Below, piece after piece: positions 19,664 through 28,727 of a DNA stretch of 64,000 bases. Under the pieces are notes generated by a model that worked only from the letters and a program-made list of their open reading frames with translations, made no database searches and was not told the DNA's origin. The position numbers were made by a program, and so were the translations under genes. Origin of the DNA: Putridiphycobacter sp965230195 (GTDB lineage: Bacteria; Bacteroidota; Bacteroidia; Flavobacteriales_D; Crocinitomicaceae); the NCBI GenBank assembly GCA_965230195.1, contig OZ245997.1, positions 4,836,001-4,900,000 on the forward strand, read 5' to 3'. How positions within the stretch are numbered: the first letter of the stretch is position 1; every line of letters starts with the position of its first letter.

Positions 19664-19958
19664 CTATTTCAACATTTAAAGCACCTAACATTATTTGTCC
19701 GCCATGAGCAGTTGGATCTCCCATTCTGGCGGCTGGCACACCACCTATCAAAACCGTAGCCGACCCTTTGACAATAGAGTCCGGTGGTCCGACACACACC
19801 AGGCTATCTCCCATTCTTGCTGCCGGCAACCCGCCAATTAAAACAGTTGGTTCACCTGGTCCAATTACCGGTCCTCCAACATGTGGGATAGGCGACGGCA
19901 CAGCCGGTGTTTGCATTGGACATTCATGAAAATCTGTTAATCTTGCTGCTGGTGGCAT
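19656..19958 (-). CDS. PAAR-domain spike tip protein (Pvc10-like position)
   Basis: A 100-aa single-domain PAAR protein. The start PPAARLTD, the repeated V-L-I-G-G-x-P-A-A-R-M-G-D motif (two copies) and the DPTAHGG element are diagnostic. Conserved Cys/His residues (H-E-C-P near residue 13, C near 54, H near 85) fit the zinc site at the tip. PAAR proteins cap the VgrG/gp5-like needle and can carry effectors; this one has no extension. It follows the spike gene by 11 bases. Confidence 0.95.
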   Translation of the reverse strand: MPPAARLTDFHECPMQTPAVPSPIPHVGGPVIGPGEPTVLIGGLPAARMGDSLVCVGPPDSIVKGSATVLIGGVPAARMGDPTAHGGQIMLGALNVEIGG

Positions 19959-19969
19959 AATTTTATTTT

Positions 19970-21766
19970 TTAATTGATCATAACCATGGCTCCTTTTAGA
20001 GTCAACTCTCCCCCTCCCGACACTTTTGCTGTTGCACTTCCTTCCGCCGAATACTGAATGTCAGCCGTGGTTTTCACATTCATTCCTTTAGTCTCAACAT
20101 CCCCTGCCGAGGCCTCAAGACTCACCCCTTGTGTCCCTTTAATATTGACCTTTCCGGTAGCCTCAATATTGATATCTTTACCGCTTTTAATCTTAATACC
20201 ACTTGATGACATTTCGATCATATTATCATTTTGATCCTTAAGGGTTATTTTTTCATCCTGATCACTGAAAATGGCGGTGTTTTTTTTAGGGGTAGTCAGA
20301 GTCAGTATTTTGTTTTCATCATCAAATTCTATTTGAATTTTAGACTTGGTTACAATGGCTTTTTTAGCATTTTTTTCGTTGGGGTCCAACCCCTCAAAAG
20401 GTTTAATTTTGCCACTATACAAACTACCAAGAATTACAGGGTAGCGTGGATCTTCATTTAAAAAGCCCAATACTACCTCATCACCAACTTCAGGTATAAA
20501 AAAAGCGCCTGCTCCTGAGGTAGAATAAAAGTTAGATAGCCTGGCCCAGATCCCTTCTCCGTTTTGATCAAACAAAGGGATATCCACCAAAATTCTATAT
20601 TGGGTATCCGGATCATCATTAATTTTTTTTACAGTACCATTGAATAAGCCCTGTACCCCCGGTAATAGTCCTGACGCGGGTGGAGACATCACATCCGGTT
20701 CTTCAGTAAACCAAAGATCCGAAAGACCAACCTCGGCTTCTGTCATCCAGTTTCCTTCCGAGATATCGTGTACTATACTGGATATTAAATGGTCTCCGTT
20801 AAAACGGGCACCAACACCTTGAAGCGTCAAATATTTACCTGGCTCCACCAGTGAAGACCCCTGAAATTTAACTTCACCCGTAATTTTTGAATAGTCACTT
20901 TTGGTCAGTTGGGCTTTAGTCCACTCCGTTAAACTACTTTTTTCCAAATATCCTCCGGTTTGCAGGTCGTAATCTTTTAAACCCACTACCTCTGATAATT
21001 TCTTAGAAGAAAGGTTACCAGGACCCGAAAGTGCATTTGATGATTCACCATCAATCACTTTTTGATTTTTATAATCCCAGGAACTGGCCTTAACCGTGCC
21101 AAGCTGATTAATGGCATTAAGGTCAGCATTAAATTCATATAAATTATCGCCATACTTAATGGTTAATACAGGAGAACTGTCGGCATCCGGCTTAACTACA
21201 CTCACTTTCTTTTTATCTGCAATAATCACCAATCCGTTAGCCTCAGCTCTGGACATGATAAAATCCCAATCGGTGGTATAATACTGAACCTGTTCAGGCC
21301 AGGTAGTGCCTGTTGATGTAACAGTGGCTGAAAGACCTGAATAAGTTCCTATGATCTGAGAAATAATATCACTATCCTTCTTTTTAGAAAAGGTCAGGTT
21401 TTTTCTACCAACAATCATTTTAATGGCTTCGTCACGACATTCAACTACCAAAGCCGATCCAATTAAATCATCAATTCTGATAGTTTGCTTAGTAATAATC
21501 CCCTCAAAAACCGGTTTATTTTTTCCGTCATATCCTGCTTCAATCGCAAGCGTTTTACCGGGAGCAAAATTATCGGATGAACTGGCTTCGAATTTTCCGG
21601 TTTCCAAATCTCCATCCAAAAAAGTAATTCTGGCCAAAGGTATTTTGTTAATGGCTTTTTCAATATGAATAGAATAAACCATGGTTTCATCCGGAATAGT
21701 TTTTCCGTTAACCTTTACTGCAAAACTGGCAATACCGCCACTCGATATTTTGGTAGATGCACCCAT
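19970..21766 (-). CDS. VgrG-like hub/spike protein (Afp8/Pvc8-like)
   Basis: 598 aa with a gp27-like hub (residues 1-350), an OB-fold gp5-like region (GLFNGTVKKINDDPDTQYRI through EVGDEVVLGFLNEDPRYPVILGSLYSG) and a C-terminal beta-helix needle with repetitive EATGKVNIKGTQGVSLEASA-like segments. The motif GDEVVLGFLNEDPRYPVILGSLY is typical of VgrG and phage spike proteins. The start codon shares a base with the stop of the upstream LysM gene. It forms the central membrane-piercing spike, capped by PAAR. Confidence 0.93.
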   Translation of the reverse strand: MGASTKISSGGIASFAVKVNGKTIPDETMVYSIHIEKAINKIPLARITFLDGDLETGKFEASSSDNFAPGKTLAIEAGYDGKNKPVFEGIITKQTIRIDDLIGSALVVECRDEAIKMIVGRKNLTFSKKKDSDIISQIIGTYSGLSATVTSTGTTWPEQVQYYTTDWDFIMSRAEANGLVIIADKKKVSVVKPDADSSPVLTIKYGDNLYEFNADLNAINQLGTVKASSWDYKNQKVIDGESSNALSGPGNLSSKKLSEVVGLKDYDLQTGGYLEKSSLTEWTKAQLTKSDYSKITGEVKFQGSSLVEPGKYLTLQGVGARFNGDHLISSIVHDISEGNWMTEAEVGLSDLWFTEEPDVMSPPASGLLPGVQGLFNGTVKKINDDPDTQYRILVDIPLFDQNGEGIWARLSNFYSTSGAGAFFIPEVGDEVVLGFLNEDPRYPVILGSLYSGKIKPFEGLDPNEKNAKKAIVTKSKIQIEFDDENKILTLTTPKKNTAIFSDQDEKITLKDQNDNMIEMSSSGIKIKSGKDINIEATGKVNIKGTQGVSLEASAGDVETKGMNVKTTADIQYSAEGSATAKVSGGGELTLKGAMVMIN

Positions 21767-22443
21767 TAATTTTTTGAAATTATTGGTGGAAACAAAAGAT
21801 TCTCCACTCCCTTTAGATTTCTGAACTTATTCAGCTTATTATATTCTGCAACTTGTATATAATATGAATTATCATTCCATATTTTTTGGCAGAGTCCCGG
21901 AAGCGTATCTCCCTCCACAACATTGACCAGATGTGTCACATCAGGCGACTCCTGCTTATCCAGTTTCTTTACGGTAGAGGGAGATATGTATTCACTAAAA
22001 CTTAAAGAGACTTTAGCCCTCAAAGGACTACCATCAGGTTTAAACAAGGTGTATGAAGTATCGAACGATTTTAATACCCCATTAAATATTAAATTTTTAC
22101 CCCATTGAACTTTCACAAAATTCGGCCGGTGAATTGTACCGTTATAGGTGTATACAATGCTCTCCAGCAATTCAATTTCAGCTGTTAAATCAGTTCGTTT
22201 TGAATCTACCACCCCGGTACAATCAATAATAATATCAAAACTTAATTTTTCACTGGGTGTATTTTTATATTTCTGAGAGGCAGAACTTGAATCAGGACTT
22301 TGTTTTTCGTTATAGTCGATACTTCTGTCCCATTTCAATGATTCAGGATTTATCATTACAGTATAAGGCTTAGATTTAAAAGCACTTTTAAACTCCTCAT
22401 CAGTATATCCTGTAATTCTTAATAATTCCAATCCCGATCCCAT
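21766..22443 (-). CDS. LysM-containing tube/baseplate adaptor (Afp7/Pvc7-like)
   Basis: 225 aa. The N-terminal domain matches the CIS tube/gp53-like family (KPYTVMINPESLKWDRSIDY; SYTLFKPDGSPLRAKVSLSF), and the last 60 residues form a LysM-like module (VVEGDTLPGLCQKIWNDNSY ... KFRNLKGVENLLFPP). This two-domain layout is standard for the Pvc7 position, where it joins the inner tube to the hub. It lies between the DUF5908 peptide and the spike gene. Confidence 0.9.
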   Translation of the reverse strand: MGSGLELLRITGYTDEEFKSAFKSKPYTVMINPESLKWDRSIDYNEKQSPDSSSASQKYKNTPSEKLSFDIIIDCTGVVDSKRTDLTAEIELLESIVYTYNGTIHRPNFVKVQWGKNLIFNGVLKSFDTSYTLFKPDGSPLRAKVSLSFSEYISPSTVKKLDKQESPDVTHLVNVVEGDTLPGLCQKIWNDNSYYIQVAEYNKLNKFRNLKGVENLLFPPIISKN

Positions 22444-22448
22444 AATTC

Positions 22449-22619
22449 CTATCTTTTAGTTCTGGTTTTCTTTTTACTATTGTTGATCATCTTTCTACAC
22501 TCCTCCAAAATCTGATTTTTTATCTTCGAAGCTTTATCACTTCCCCAATCATCCGATCTGGCCGAAAGATTAGATTCCACTACTGTTTTAATGACTATTT
22601 CTCTGATTTCAATTGGCAT
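22449..22619 (-). CDS. DUF5908 small eCIS protein (56 aa, Pvc6-like position)
   Basis: A small gene that starts MPIEIREIVIKTVVE, the conserved beginning of DUF5908 proteins encoded between tube and LysM genes in Bacteroidota eCIS, and ends in a basic tail (NNSKKKTRTKR). A longer in-frame reading exists from 22688, but it would overlap the tube gene by 65 bases and lacks family similarity, so ATG at 22619 is preferred, four bases after the tube stop. Presumed small baseplate or tube accessory. Confidence 0.85.
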   Translation of the reverse strand: MPIEIREIVIKTVVESNLSARSDDWGSDKASKIKNQILEECRKMINNSKKKTRTKR

Positions 22620-22623
22620 AATT

Positions 22624-23088
22624 TTAACTGAAAAGGTTTGCAATTGAATTGTCTTCTGTAATTTCAAAATAGGTATATGCCAATTCAATGGATTCCATTA
22701 CAATTTCGTTTTCCTGTGATTTTAAATCAGAAATTGTATACTTAACCGGATAAGCATTGTGGAAGGTCCACATGATACTAACATATCCGTCGGGGTCTAA
22801 TAAACTGACTGATACATCATGCGTTTGAACCGCTGCCACCATCCCGTCATCCATTGTGCTGGCACACCAATCAGCCAGTTCCGAACCATCCGGAATTAAA
22901 GCGCGCTTTAGCACTAAATTCTGGCTGGTTACTGTGGTGGGAAGCCTGTATTTAAACCTGTTCTCCCCACCACCAGTTACTTCTTCAACATGCAATTCTT
23001 TGGTGATGCCTGATACTTCCTGAAAAGCAGCATCCTCACCCTTGAATGAGAGTTGAAAATAAAAGCCAACCGGATAATTACTTGCCAT
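22624..23088 (-). CDS. Inner tube protein 2 (gp19 family, Afp5/Pvc5-like)
   Basis: 154 aa. Shows the gp19-family pattern A-F-Q-E-V-S-G-I at residues 17-24, a central K-R-A-L-I-P-D-G motif and C-terminal P-V-K-Y-T-I-S-D-L-K-S-Q-E-N-E-I-V-M-E-S-I-E-L. Length and layout match hexameric tube proteins. It overlaps the preceding tube gene by 11 bases. The second tube copy in such loci often forms the tube initiator layer next to the baseplate. Confidence 0.92.
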   Translation of the reverse strand: MASNYPVGFYFQLSFKGEDAAFQEVSGITKELHVEEVTGGGENRFKYRLPTTVTSQNLVLKRALIPDGSELADWCASTMDDGMVAAVQTHDVSVSLLDPDGYVSIMWTFHNAYPVKYTISDLKSQENEIVMESIELAYTYFEITEDNSIANLFS

Positions 23089-23545
23089 TCTTAATTGTTA
23101 ATTTTTCATGTGCAATTTCAATGGTATCTACAGCTACCTCATTACCATCTGATTTTAAATCGGTACTGGTAATTTTAGTTGGCCAGGCATTATCTAATTG
23201 CCATTGCATAGTTACTTCTCCGGATTCATCCAGTAATTTAATTAATACTGTTCTCCGTTTTATCGTATTCATTTGAATTTCAGCATGCCAGTTCCAAAAT
23301 GTATTATCGTTAACAAAAACACCTCTTTTCATTGTGATGTTTCCGTATTTTACAATTCCGGGCATTTTTTCGGTTGAAAAAAGCTTACTGTTACTTTTCC
23401 GGTATTCAATGATTTGATTTTCCACATCCATCCCTGATACTTCCTGAAAAGCTACCCCTTTCAATTCTGTTCCAAGATCTACTTCGAACCTGAATTTCGG
23501 CATGGGCCATGTTGCGCCTTCTTTGCTTCCGTCATCTGTTGCCAT
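23078..23545 (-). CDS. Inner tube protein 1 (gp19 family, Afp1/Pvc1-like)
   Basis: 155 aa, with G-V-A-F-Q-E-V-S-G-M-D-V-E, then K-R-G-V-F and the C-terminal A-W-P-T-K-I-T-S-T-D-L-K-S-D-G-N-E-V-A-V-D-T-I-E-I. It is clearly paralogous to the next gene. Being first after the sheath it is probably the major tube subunit, stacked as hexamers inside the sheath. Spacing to the sheath gene is 34 bases. Confidence 0.92.
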   Translation of the reverse strand: MATDDGSKEGATWPMPKFRFEVDLGTELKGVAFQEVSGMDVENQIIEYRKSNSKLFSTEKMPGIVKYGNITMKRGVFVNDNTFWNWHAEIQMNTIKRRTVLIKLLDESGEVTMQWQLDNAWPTKITSTDLKSDGNEVAVDTIEIAHEKLTIKNGK

Positions 23546-23579
23546 AATAGTTATGTGTTTTAATGATTAATATTTTTTA

Positions 23580-25151
23580 TTAGCTTGATTTTGCCATTTG
23601 CTGCGTGAATGTTAAAATGATAAACTCAGCAGGATGTGTTACAGAAACCTTAATAGATACTTTCATGAATCCGTTGGCCACATCATCAGAAGTCATTGTC
23701 GTTCCCAAACCACATTCAACTGAAAAAGCATCACCCGCCGAAGCTCCCATTAAACCGCCTTCGTTCCAGATAGTCGTTAAAAAACTACTGATCATTCCTT
23801 TGACAGCTTCCCAGGTATTCTTATTATTTTCAGCAAATACATATTTATGAGCTGCCAGTTTACAGGATTGTTCCAGCATAATCATAGTTCGCCTAACAGG
23901 TAAATACTTCCAATCCATACTATTGCCATCCAGTGTCCGGGCTCCCCAGACTAAGATGCCCAGCCCATTGAAAAAACGGATACAATTAATAGATTTACCG
24001 GAGACAGCATCCATGTTTAAACCACCCTGTTGAGATTCATTTAAACGAATTGGTAAATGAGCAGCTCCAACAATAGAAGTATTAGCCGGGGCTTCCCATG
24101 GTCCGCCTTCACTGTCAGTTTTTGAAATGACCCCGGCCATACCACCACTCGGTGGTAATATATTAGCATCAGTTAAAACATGCTTAATAATGGTACCATA
24201 GGTTTTACTGGCATTAATTAAAGCGGCATTATTTTGAGCAACTGTTAAATTACCCGATTCAATATTCGATAAGATAGCCGCAACAGCAGGTTGTGGATCA
24301 TCTGCCGGATTCAATAAGGGCTCAAGTTGTTTAATATCTCCACCAAATAAATTGGTATAATCAATATCCTCATTTTGCATAATGGTAGTTCCGATAAACG
24401 GATAATACGCTGTGCCGTAACTCAACCCATTAGCCCCGGTACCATTCCTGAACGTTTCAATGTCCTGTGTATATAAAATAGGGTCAGGTGCATTTCCACC
24501 AATGATGTCAAAAATACTAACAGCTGTTTGCATTTCAGTATTCTGCAACAGCATTTCCTGCATCAAATTTGCATTATTATCTACCGACAGCAAAGTAGCC
24601 TCCGGACAGATATACATAGTTGGCTCCATTTCATTTTTGAGTAGTGCCAATCCTCCTAATAAATCATTTAATGACACATTTGGATTTACAATTTGCTCAC
24701 CTGGTGTCATTGGCTTTTTAGATGGTGGACCATAAGAACCAACTGATACAATATAAGCATCACCACCACCATTTTCATAAAATAATTTAATACTATTGTA
24801 GAGATAATATACTGTATTAGGATCGGGAACTATCGAATAATAGCTTCCGTCAATTAGCATGTAATCTCCCTTTTCTGGTTTACTTTTTTGCTTGACTAAA
24901 TAGTACTCAGGACTATATTGCTTTGCCGGACTCGCCGGTGCAGGTGGATCCGGATAACAAAAAATAGTCTCAAATTCAGCTAATGAAGTAATTTTCTGTG
25001 GCACATTCGTATACGATTTCCCTTCGTATTCTGCTTGTGGTGTATAACCGATAAATGCCGGAACCGCTGTTTCAACTGCCACCACTGAATTCGGAAAGGC
25101 ACTCTGCTCGTCGATATAGACACCTGGAGATTTAATGTTTGATTCAATCAT
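23580..25151 (-). CDS. Contractile sheath protein (Afp2/Pvc2-like)
   Basis: 523 aa. N-terminus IKSPGVYIDEQSAFPNSVV with AVPAFIGYT is the standard sheath start, and the C-terminal domain ends NGFMKVSIKVSVTHPAEFII followed by LTFTQQMAKSS, the conserved sheath handshake region. A variable insert lies between about residues 60 and 150. Only one sheath gene is present, unlike Afp and PVC which have three paralogues; single-sheath layouts are known for MAC- and AlgoCIS-type systems. Confidence 0.95.
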   Translation of the reverse strand: MIESNIKSPGVYIDEQSAFPNSVVAVETAVPAFIGYTPQAEYEGKSYTNVPQKITSLAEFETIFCYPDPPAPASPAKQYSPEYYLVKQKSKPEKGDYMLIDGSYYSIVPDPNTVYYLYNSIKLFYENGGGDAYIVSVGSYGPPSKKPMTPGEQIVNPNVSLNDLLGGLALLKNEMEPTMYICPEATLLSVDNNANLMQEMLLQNTEMQTAVSIFDIIGGNAPDPILYTQDIETFRNGTGANGLSYGTAYYPFIGTTIMQNEDIDYTNLFGGDIKQLEPLLNPADDPQPAVAAILSNIESGNLTVAQNNAALINASKTYGTIIKHVLTDANILPPSGGMAGVISKTDSEGGPWEAPANTSIVGAAHLPIRLNESQQGGLNMDAVSGKSINCIRFFNGLGILVWGARTLDGNSMDWKYLPVRRTMIMLEQSCKLAAHKYVFAENNKNTWEAVKGMISSFLTTIWNEGGLMGASAGDAFSVECGLGTTMTSDDVANGFMKVSIKVSVTHPAEFIILTFTQQMAKSS

Positions 25152-25176
25152 AAACTTGTGTTTTAGTTAATTAAAT

Positions 25177-26016
25177 TTATATATAGACATATATTACTGA
25201 GGTGAATATGTGTTGTCCATCCTTTACAACAGGTATTGTTCCTGCCGGGCTGGCAATGGGTAATCCACTCAAAATCTTTTTTTCTCTTTTACTTGTATCC
25301 TGACTTAAACCGGAATGCCCGGAATAATCAAACAGGTCATATTTCTGATCAGACCTAAACCGCATTGGGATATAATTATCACCGGATGATATTAAAAGGG
25401 CTTTTTCTCCTGTAATTAATGTTACCGGTTGTGCAGAATTAAATGTTACCTCTCCATCCACTTTAATAAAGGGTTCATTCATTTTTTGAGGTGATTTATT
25501 AACCACATAATAATTCCACTGTGTTTTTCTGGCTGTAAAATGAATATTATAAATGATGGCTGACTGAGTCTCTGATTCCCGGATCAAATCTGAAAAGTAT
25601 ATTTTGACCTGACCAACTATGGCGCTTTGAGTAGTCAACTCATAATCCGGAATTAAAGTCATGCCTTTTGAACCTTCTGTCTTTTCGCTATCACCTGAAT
25701 TATACTGAATAGTACCTTTCCATTTTTCGGGCAGTTCAGTGTATACATAAAACGCTTGTGTTGATGAATAAATATCCAGTGTAAAATGATCCTGACCGGT
25801 CACGGATTCAATATAACCTAATTGATTTCCGATACTTTGATCAGAAACACTATAAAGCATCAGATTGTTTATTGATTCATTCAATTTAAACCTGTACTTT
25901 TTTAAAATTTGATCTGTTAACCGGTCAGGTTTTAGTGTCATACCATTTGCAACCCCCACCTCAAAATATGTGTGGGAAATGTTGATAGCACATAATATTT
26001 TATAGGAGGTTATCAT
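25177..26016 (-). CDS. Hypothetical protein between terminator and sheath genes (279 aa)
   Basis: No recognised domain, no signal peptide or membrane segment. The sequence is beta-rich (YEVGVANG-like start; QVKIYFSDLIRESETQSAII; FTARKTQWNYYVVNKSPQKM). It starts within an ATGA overlap with the DUF4255 gene, so it is co-translated with a structural gene and is probably a structural cap, adaptor or chaperone of the particle. The position is that of cap-associated proteins in single-sheath systems; assignment is inference. Confidence 0.6.
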   Translation of the reverse strand: MITSYKILCAINISHTYFEVGVANGMTLKPDRLTDQILKKYRFKLNESINNLMLYSVSDQSIGNQLGYIESVTGQDHFTLDIYSSTQAFYVYTELPEKWKGTIQYNSGDSEKTEGSKGMTLIPDYELTTQSAIVGQVKIYFSDLIRESETQSAIIYNIHFTARKTQWNYYVVNKSPQKMNEPFIKVDGEVTFNSAQPVTLITGEKALLISSGDNYIPMRFRSDQKYDLFDYSGHSGLSQDTSKREKKILSGLPIASPAGTIPVVKDGQHIFTSVIYVYI

Positions 26017-26612
26017 GATACGCCTGATGAATTTGAAGTTGCACTAACCGGAGAAATAACTTTAATGAGTTCGTCTCCCTGAATGGTAATTAATCTGAGT
26101 TTATAAATAACAGAAGGTTGATATTTCGCTCCCATTGCGCTCCATAAACTATGCATTTGATGGAAGCTGATTTTTTCATTATCATAGTCAAGACGATTGA
26201 TGCCTGATGGCATATTAGAGTACTTTCGGCTATCAATAGTGTTGTTAATTTGAAAAAATTCCAAAACACCATTTAAAAATTTTAAAGTCTCGGAATAATT
26301 CTGAAAACTTGAGGAAAAAAGCAGGTCCAGATTATACCGTTCTTCAGGGTTAATATCGGCATAAGTACCGTCGCTCAATTTTTGGTTCCTGTTATAAAAT
26401 TGTTTGTTGACTTCCCGTTCAATATTGAGTAATGATATCACTACTTTATTGAGGTTAGATTGGGGTACTGATCCATTAGGATCAATGACATTATTAATAA
26501 CGACAACATCATCATTCAGACCAAATTTCTTTGTCAGATATTGGTTCAGGACGGTTCGTGTAATTTCTAATGACTGCTCTAACATATTTCTAAAATTGAG
26601 GATGTTACTCAC
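26013..26612 (-). CDS. DUF4255 tube terminator/cap protein (Afp16/Pvc16-like)
   Basis: 199 aa. The family pattern is visible: an N-terminal helix, then S-L-L-N-I-E-R-E near residue 66, a beta segment NLDLLFSSSFQNYSETLKFL and W-S-A-M-G-A-K-Y-Q-P-S-V-I-Y-K-L-R-L-I-T-I near the end. DUF4255 proteins close the distal end of tube and sheath. It is the first structural gene of the operon, following a 164-base spacer that likely holds the promoter. Confidence 0.9.
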   Translation of the reverse strand: MSNILNFRNMLEQSLEITRTVLNQYLTKKFGLNDDVVVINNVIDPNGSVPQSNLNKVVISLLNIEREVNKQFYNRNQKLSDGTYADINPEERYNLDLLFSSSFQNYSETLKFLNGVLEFFQINNTIDSRKYSNMPSGINRLDYDNEKISFHQMHSLWSAMGAKYQPSVIYKLRLITIQGDELIKVISPVSATSNSSGVS

Positions 26613-26700
26613 ACCTTTCTCAACAAATTTATGTGCAAATCGAACGGATTAAAAGATTTAACCATGTACCATTCGTGCACCAGAAAATTGAAACCGTAGA

Positions 26701-26730
26701 CAAAATATAGACAACCTTAACCAAGGCCAA
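26701..26730 (-). promoter_or_regulatory. Candidate promoter of the eCIS operon
   Basis: On the minus strand, a TATATTTTG box (complement of 26701-26709) lies 18 bases after a TTG (complement of 26728-26730). This approximates the Bacteroidota TTG-N19-TAnnTTTG promoter but the -7 element has one extra T, so the match is imperfect. It is about 90 bases upstream of the DUF4255 start. Confidence 0.35.
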
Positions 26731-26776
26731 ATATGCCAACGAGAGTAATAAAAATTTCAGTAAAATAAATGATGAT

Positions 26777-27673
26777 TTAACTGGCACTTTTAGCATTCAA
26801 CCGACTAAAAGTTTTCAGGTAATGCTCCAGGTTTTCATGTTTAGAAAGTGCCATTTTCTTTTTTAAACGGTACTTGTGTGTTCTGACACTTTCCTGATTA
26901 ATACCTAACAAATGTGTGATGTCATTATTGGACATATTCATTTTTAAATAGCAGCAATACTTCAAATCCTTTGAAGTCAGGTGAGGATGTTTTTCAGATA
27001 GAAAATCCAAAAATCCGGGATTGATATTTTCGAAATATTGTTTAAAGTCATCCCAGAATCCGGCATTATTTTTTATCGACTTTATGGTGTTTACCACCGA
27101 CAATAATTCCAGTCGGGTTTCGTCTTTTGCATGTGGATAGATATCCTTAATCCGACTCACCACCTTATCCAGTATTTCTCTTTTTTGATCCAATTCCAGT
27201 ATATACCGGCTTAAATTTTTAGAAGCATCAATTGCAATTCCTCCTCCCAAATGATCAGATAAAGAATCGGTTATACTTTCCGTATTTTCTTCCATTTTAA
27301 GAACCGAACGAATCCGGGCTTTAAAACTATTTTCCTTTGCTGCCAATTCAAACGGGTAGGTAAAAACACATTGGTCCATCCCCCACTTTAAACTTTCCTG
27401 ATCATAAATACCGGTAAAACAAAATACCGAAAACCGACATGGTGCCACAGTATTAAATAAATCATTTAACACCGCTTGATTATGTCTGAAACATAAAATA
27501 ATCAAAGCGACATTACCTGATTCTACTGTTCTGATTAAGTCCGAAGTTCTTGAAACTGTACTGACAGATACCTCATCAAATTCCTGCGAATCAAACTGAC
27601 TCAAAATAAGTGATAGTTTGGAGATGTTATCACATCCTATCACAATTGATCGATTTGTTTTTTTTGGGTACAA
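26777..27673 (-). CDS. LuxR-type regulator with degenerate receiver-like domain
   Basis: 298 aa. Residues 8-120 have the alternating beta/alpha pattern of a response-regulator receiver, but the phosphorylation site region reads NVALIILCF and lacks the acidic residue. A linker helix follows (YILELDQKREILDKVVSRI). Residues about 222-290 are the Bacteroidota HTH of the LuxR/GerE fold: LTSKDLKYCCYLKMNMSNND then LLGINQESVRTHKYRLKKKM. It is encoded 165 bases upstream of, and in the same direction as, the eCIS operon, so it is a good candidate activator or sensor of it. Confidence 0.78.
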   Translation of the reverse strand: MYPKKTNRSIVIGCDNISKLSLILSQFDSQEFDEVSVSTVSRTSDLIRTVESGNVALIILCFRHNQAVLNDLFNTVAPCRFSVFCFTGIYDQESLKWGMDQCVFTYPFELAAKENSFKARIRSVLKMEENTESITDSLSDHLGGGIAIDASKNLSRYILELDQKREILDKVVSRIKDIYPHAKDETRLELLSVVNTIKSIKNNAGFWDDFKQYFENINPGFLDFLSEKHPHLTSKDLKYCCYLKMNMSNNDITHLLGINQESVRTHKYRLKKKMALSKHENLEHYLKTFSRLNAKSAS

Positions 27674-27815
27674 GTGCTAATATTTAAAATCAGTTCCCCA
27701 ACAATTCTCAGTGAATTACCGGGATAGTAATATTAGTTTTTATTCCTTGTTTTACACTACGTAGAATTACGCATTTATTTAAAACTGTAGAAAATACGTG
27801 GTGGAGATTTTACTA

Positions 27816-28718
27816 CTATTCAACAACCGATTCTAAGTATAATTTGTGATTTACCCAATCAATTGTCACAATAAATTCCTCTAAAAAATCATTTCCGATT
27901 AATAGGTTGATTTCCTTTTCTACCAGCAATTCCTGATTTTTAAATTTAAGTGAATCTATTTCCAATTCATCAATTTTAAATTTTCTCTTAAGCGACTCTC
28001 TATCGCTACTTTTTTCTACTAAAGGTTTATCACCATTTTTTAAACGTTCAAGATATGGAAAGTTTCCAGAGAAGCTGCCATAAGAACCTGTATCAAACAC
28101 AAAATAATCCGTCACTCCATTAATAGTTACTTTAATTCTGCAAGCTCCCCAATCTGATGAGCTCTTTGGTATTAATGTGACCACCTGTGCTTCCGGGGAA
28201 GGGAACAGGTTATCCATTTTATCAGAAAATCTGATGACCCGTTTATCATAATCAATTTGCCAAAAAGCCTTTCTTAAAACATTAGCACCAATAATGCCAT
28301 AGATTTTTTTGTTATCCGGAAAAGTTGATTTTAAAAATGACATATCCTGAATACCCACTCCAATATCACGGAATTCAACATCTCCAATCATCAAAGAAGA
28401 AGCTAAGGTACCATACTGTAGTTTGGTTTCTTCAAATGAACTACCACTTGTCTTGTACTTTCTAATTGGTAAAAAGTCTATTTCACTAAGAAGACTCGTA
28501 TCAATATGTGTAATATCCCAACCGGTATCAAACAAAAATGTATATGTTTTTTGATTAACGACAATATCAATGTACATATACTTGCCTAAATAGTAAAAAG
28601 GGATTTCAGTATTAAAATGCTTTTTTGTCAAGTCCCCCTGACTTGCTAATACAATGATTTTTGAACCTGAACAACTCAAAATCAAAACAGAAATTATCAA
28701 TAATATTAGTCTATTCAC
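27816..28718 (-). CDS. Retropepsin-like aspartyl protease, lipoprotein
   Basis: 300 aa. A lipobox (VLILSC, Cys16) follows a short hydrophobic signal, so it should be membrane-anchored in the periplasm or at the surface. Two aspartyl protease motifs are present, FLFDTGWD at 62-69 and FVFDTGSY at 207-214, each followed by an I-I-G-A-N-V-L or L-I-G-N-D-F-L flap-like element, so it is a two-lobed pepsin-type pseudo-dimer. Substrate unknown. It is followed closely by an outer-membrane-like protein gene. Confidence 0.8.
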   Translation of the reverse strand: MNRLILLIISVLILSCSGSKIIVLASQGDLTKKHFNTEIPFYYLGKYMYIDIVVNQKTYTFLFDTGWDITHIDTSLLSEIDFLPIRKYKTSGSSFEETKLQYGTLASSLMIGDVEFRDIGVGIQDMSFLKSTFPDNKKIYGIIGANVLRKAFWQIDYDKRVIRFSDKMDNLFPSPEAQVVTLIPKSSSDWGACRIKVTINGVTDYFVFDTGSYGSFSGNFPYLERLKNGDKPLVEKSSDRESLKRKFKIDELEIDSLKFKNQELLVEKEINLLIGNDFLEEFIVTIDWVNHKLYLESVVE

Positions 28719-28727
28719 TTTTATACT

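Noticed and set aside
22620..22688. Longer start of the DUF5908 gene
   Set aside because: The added 23 residues lie inside the tube gene and do not match the family start MPIEIRE.
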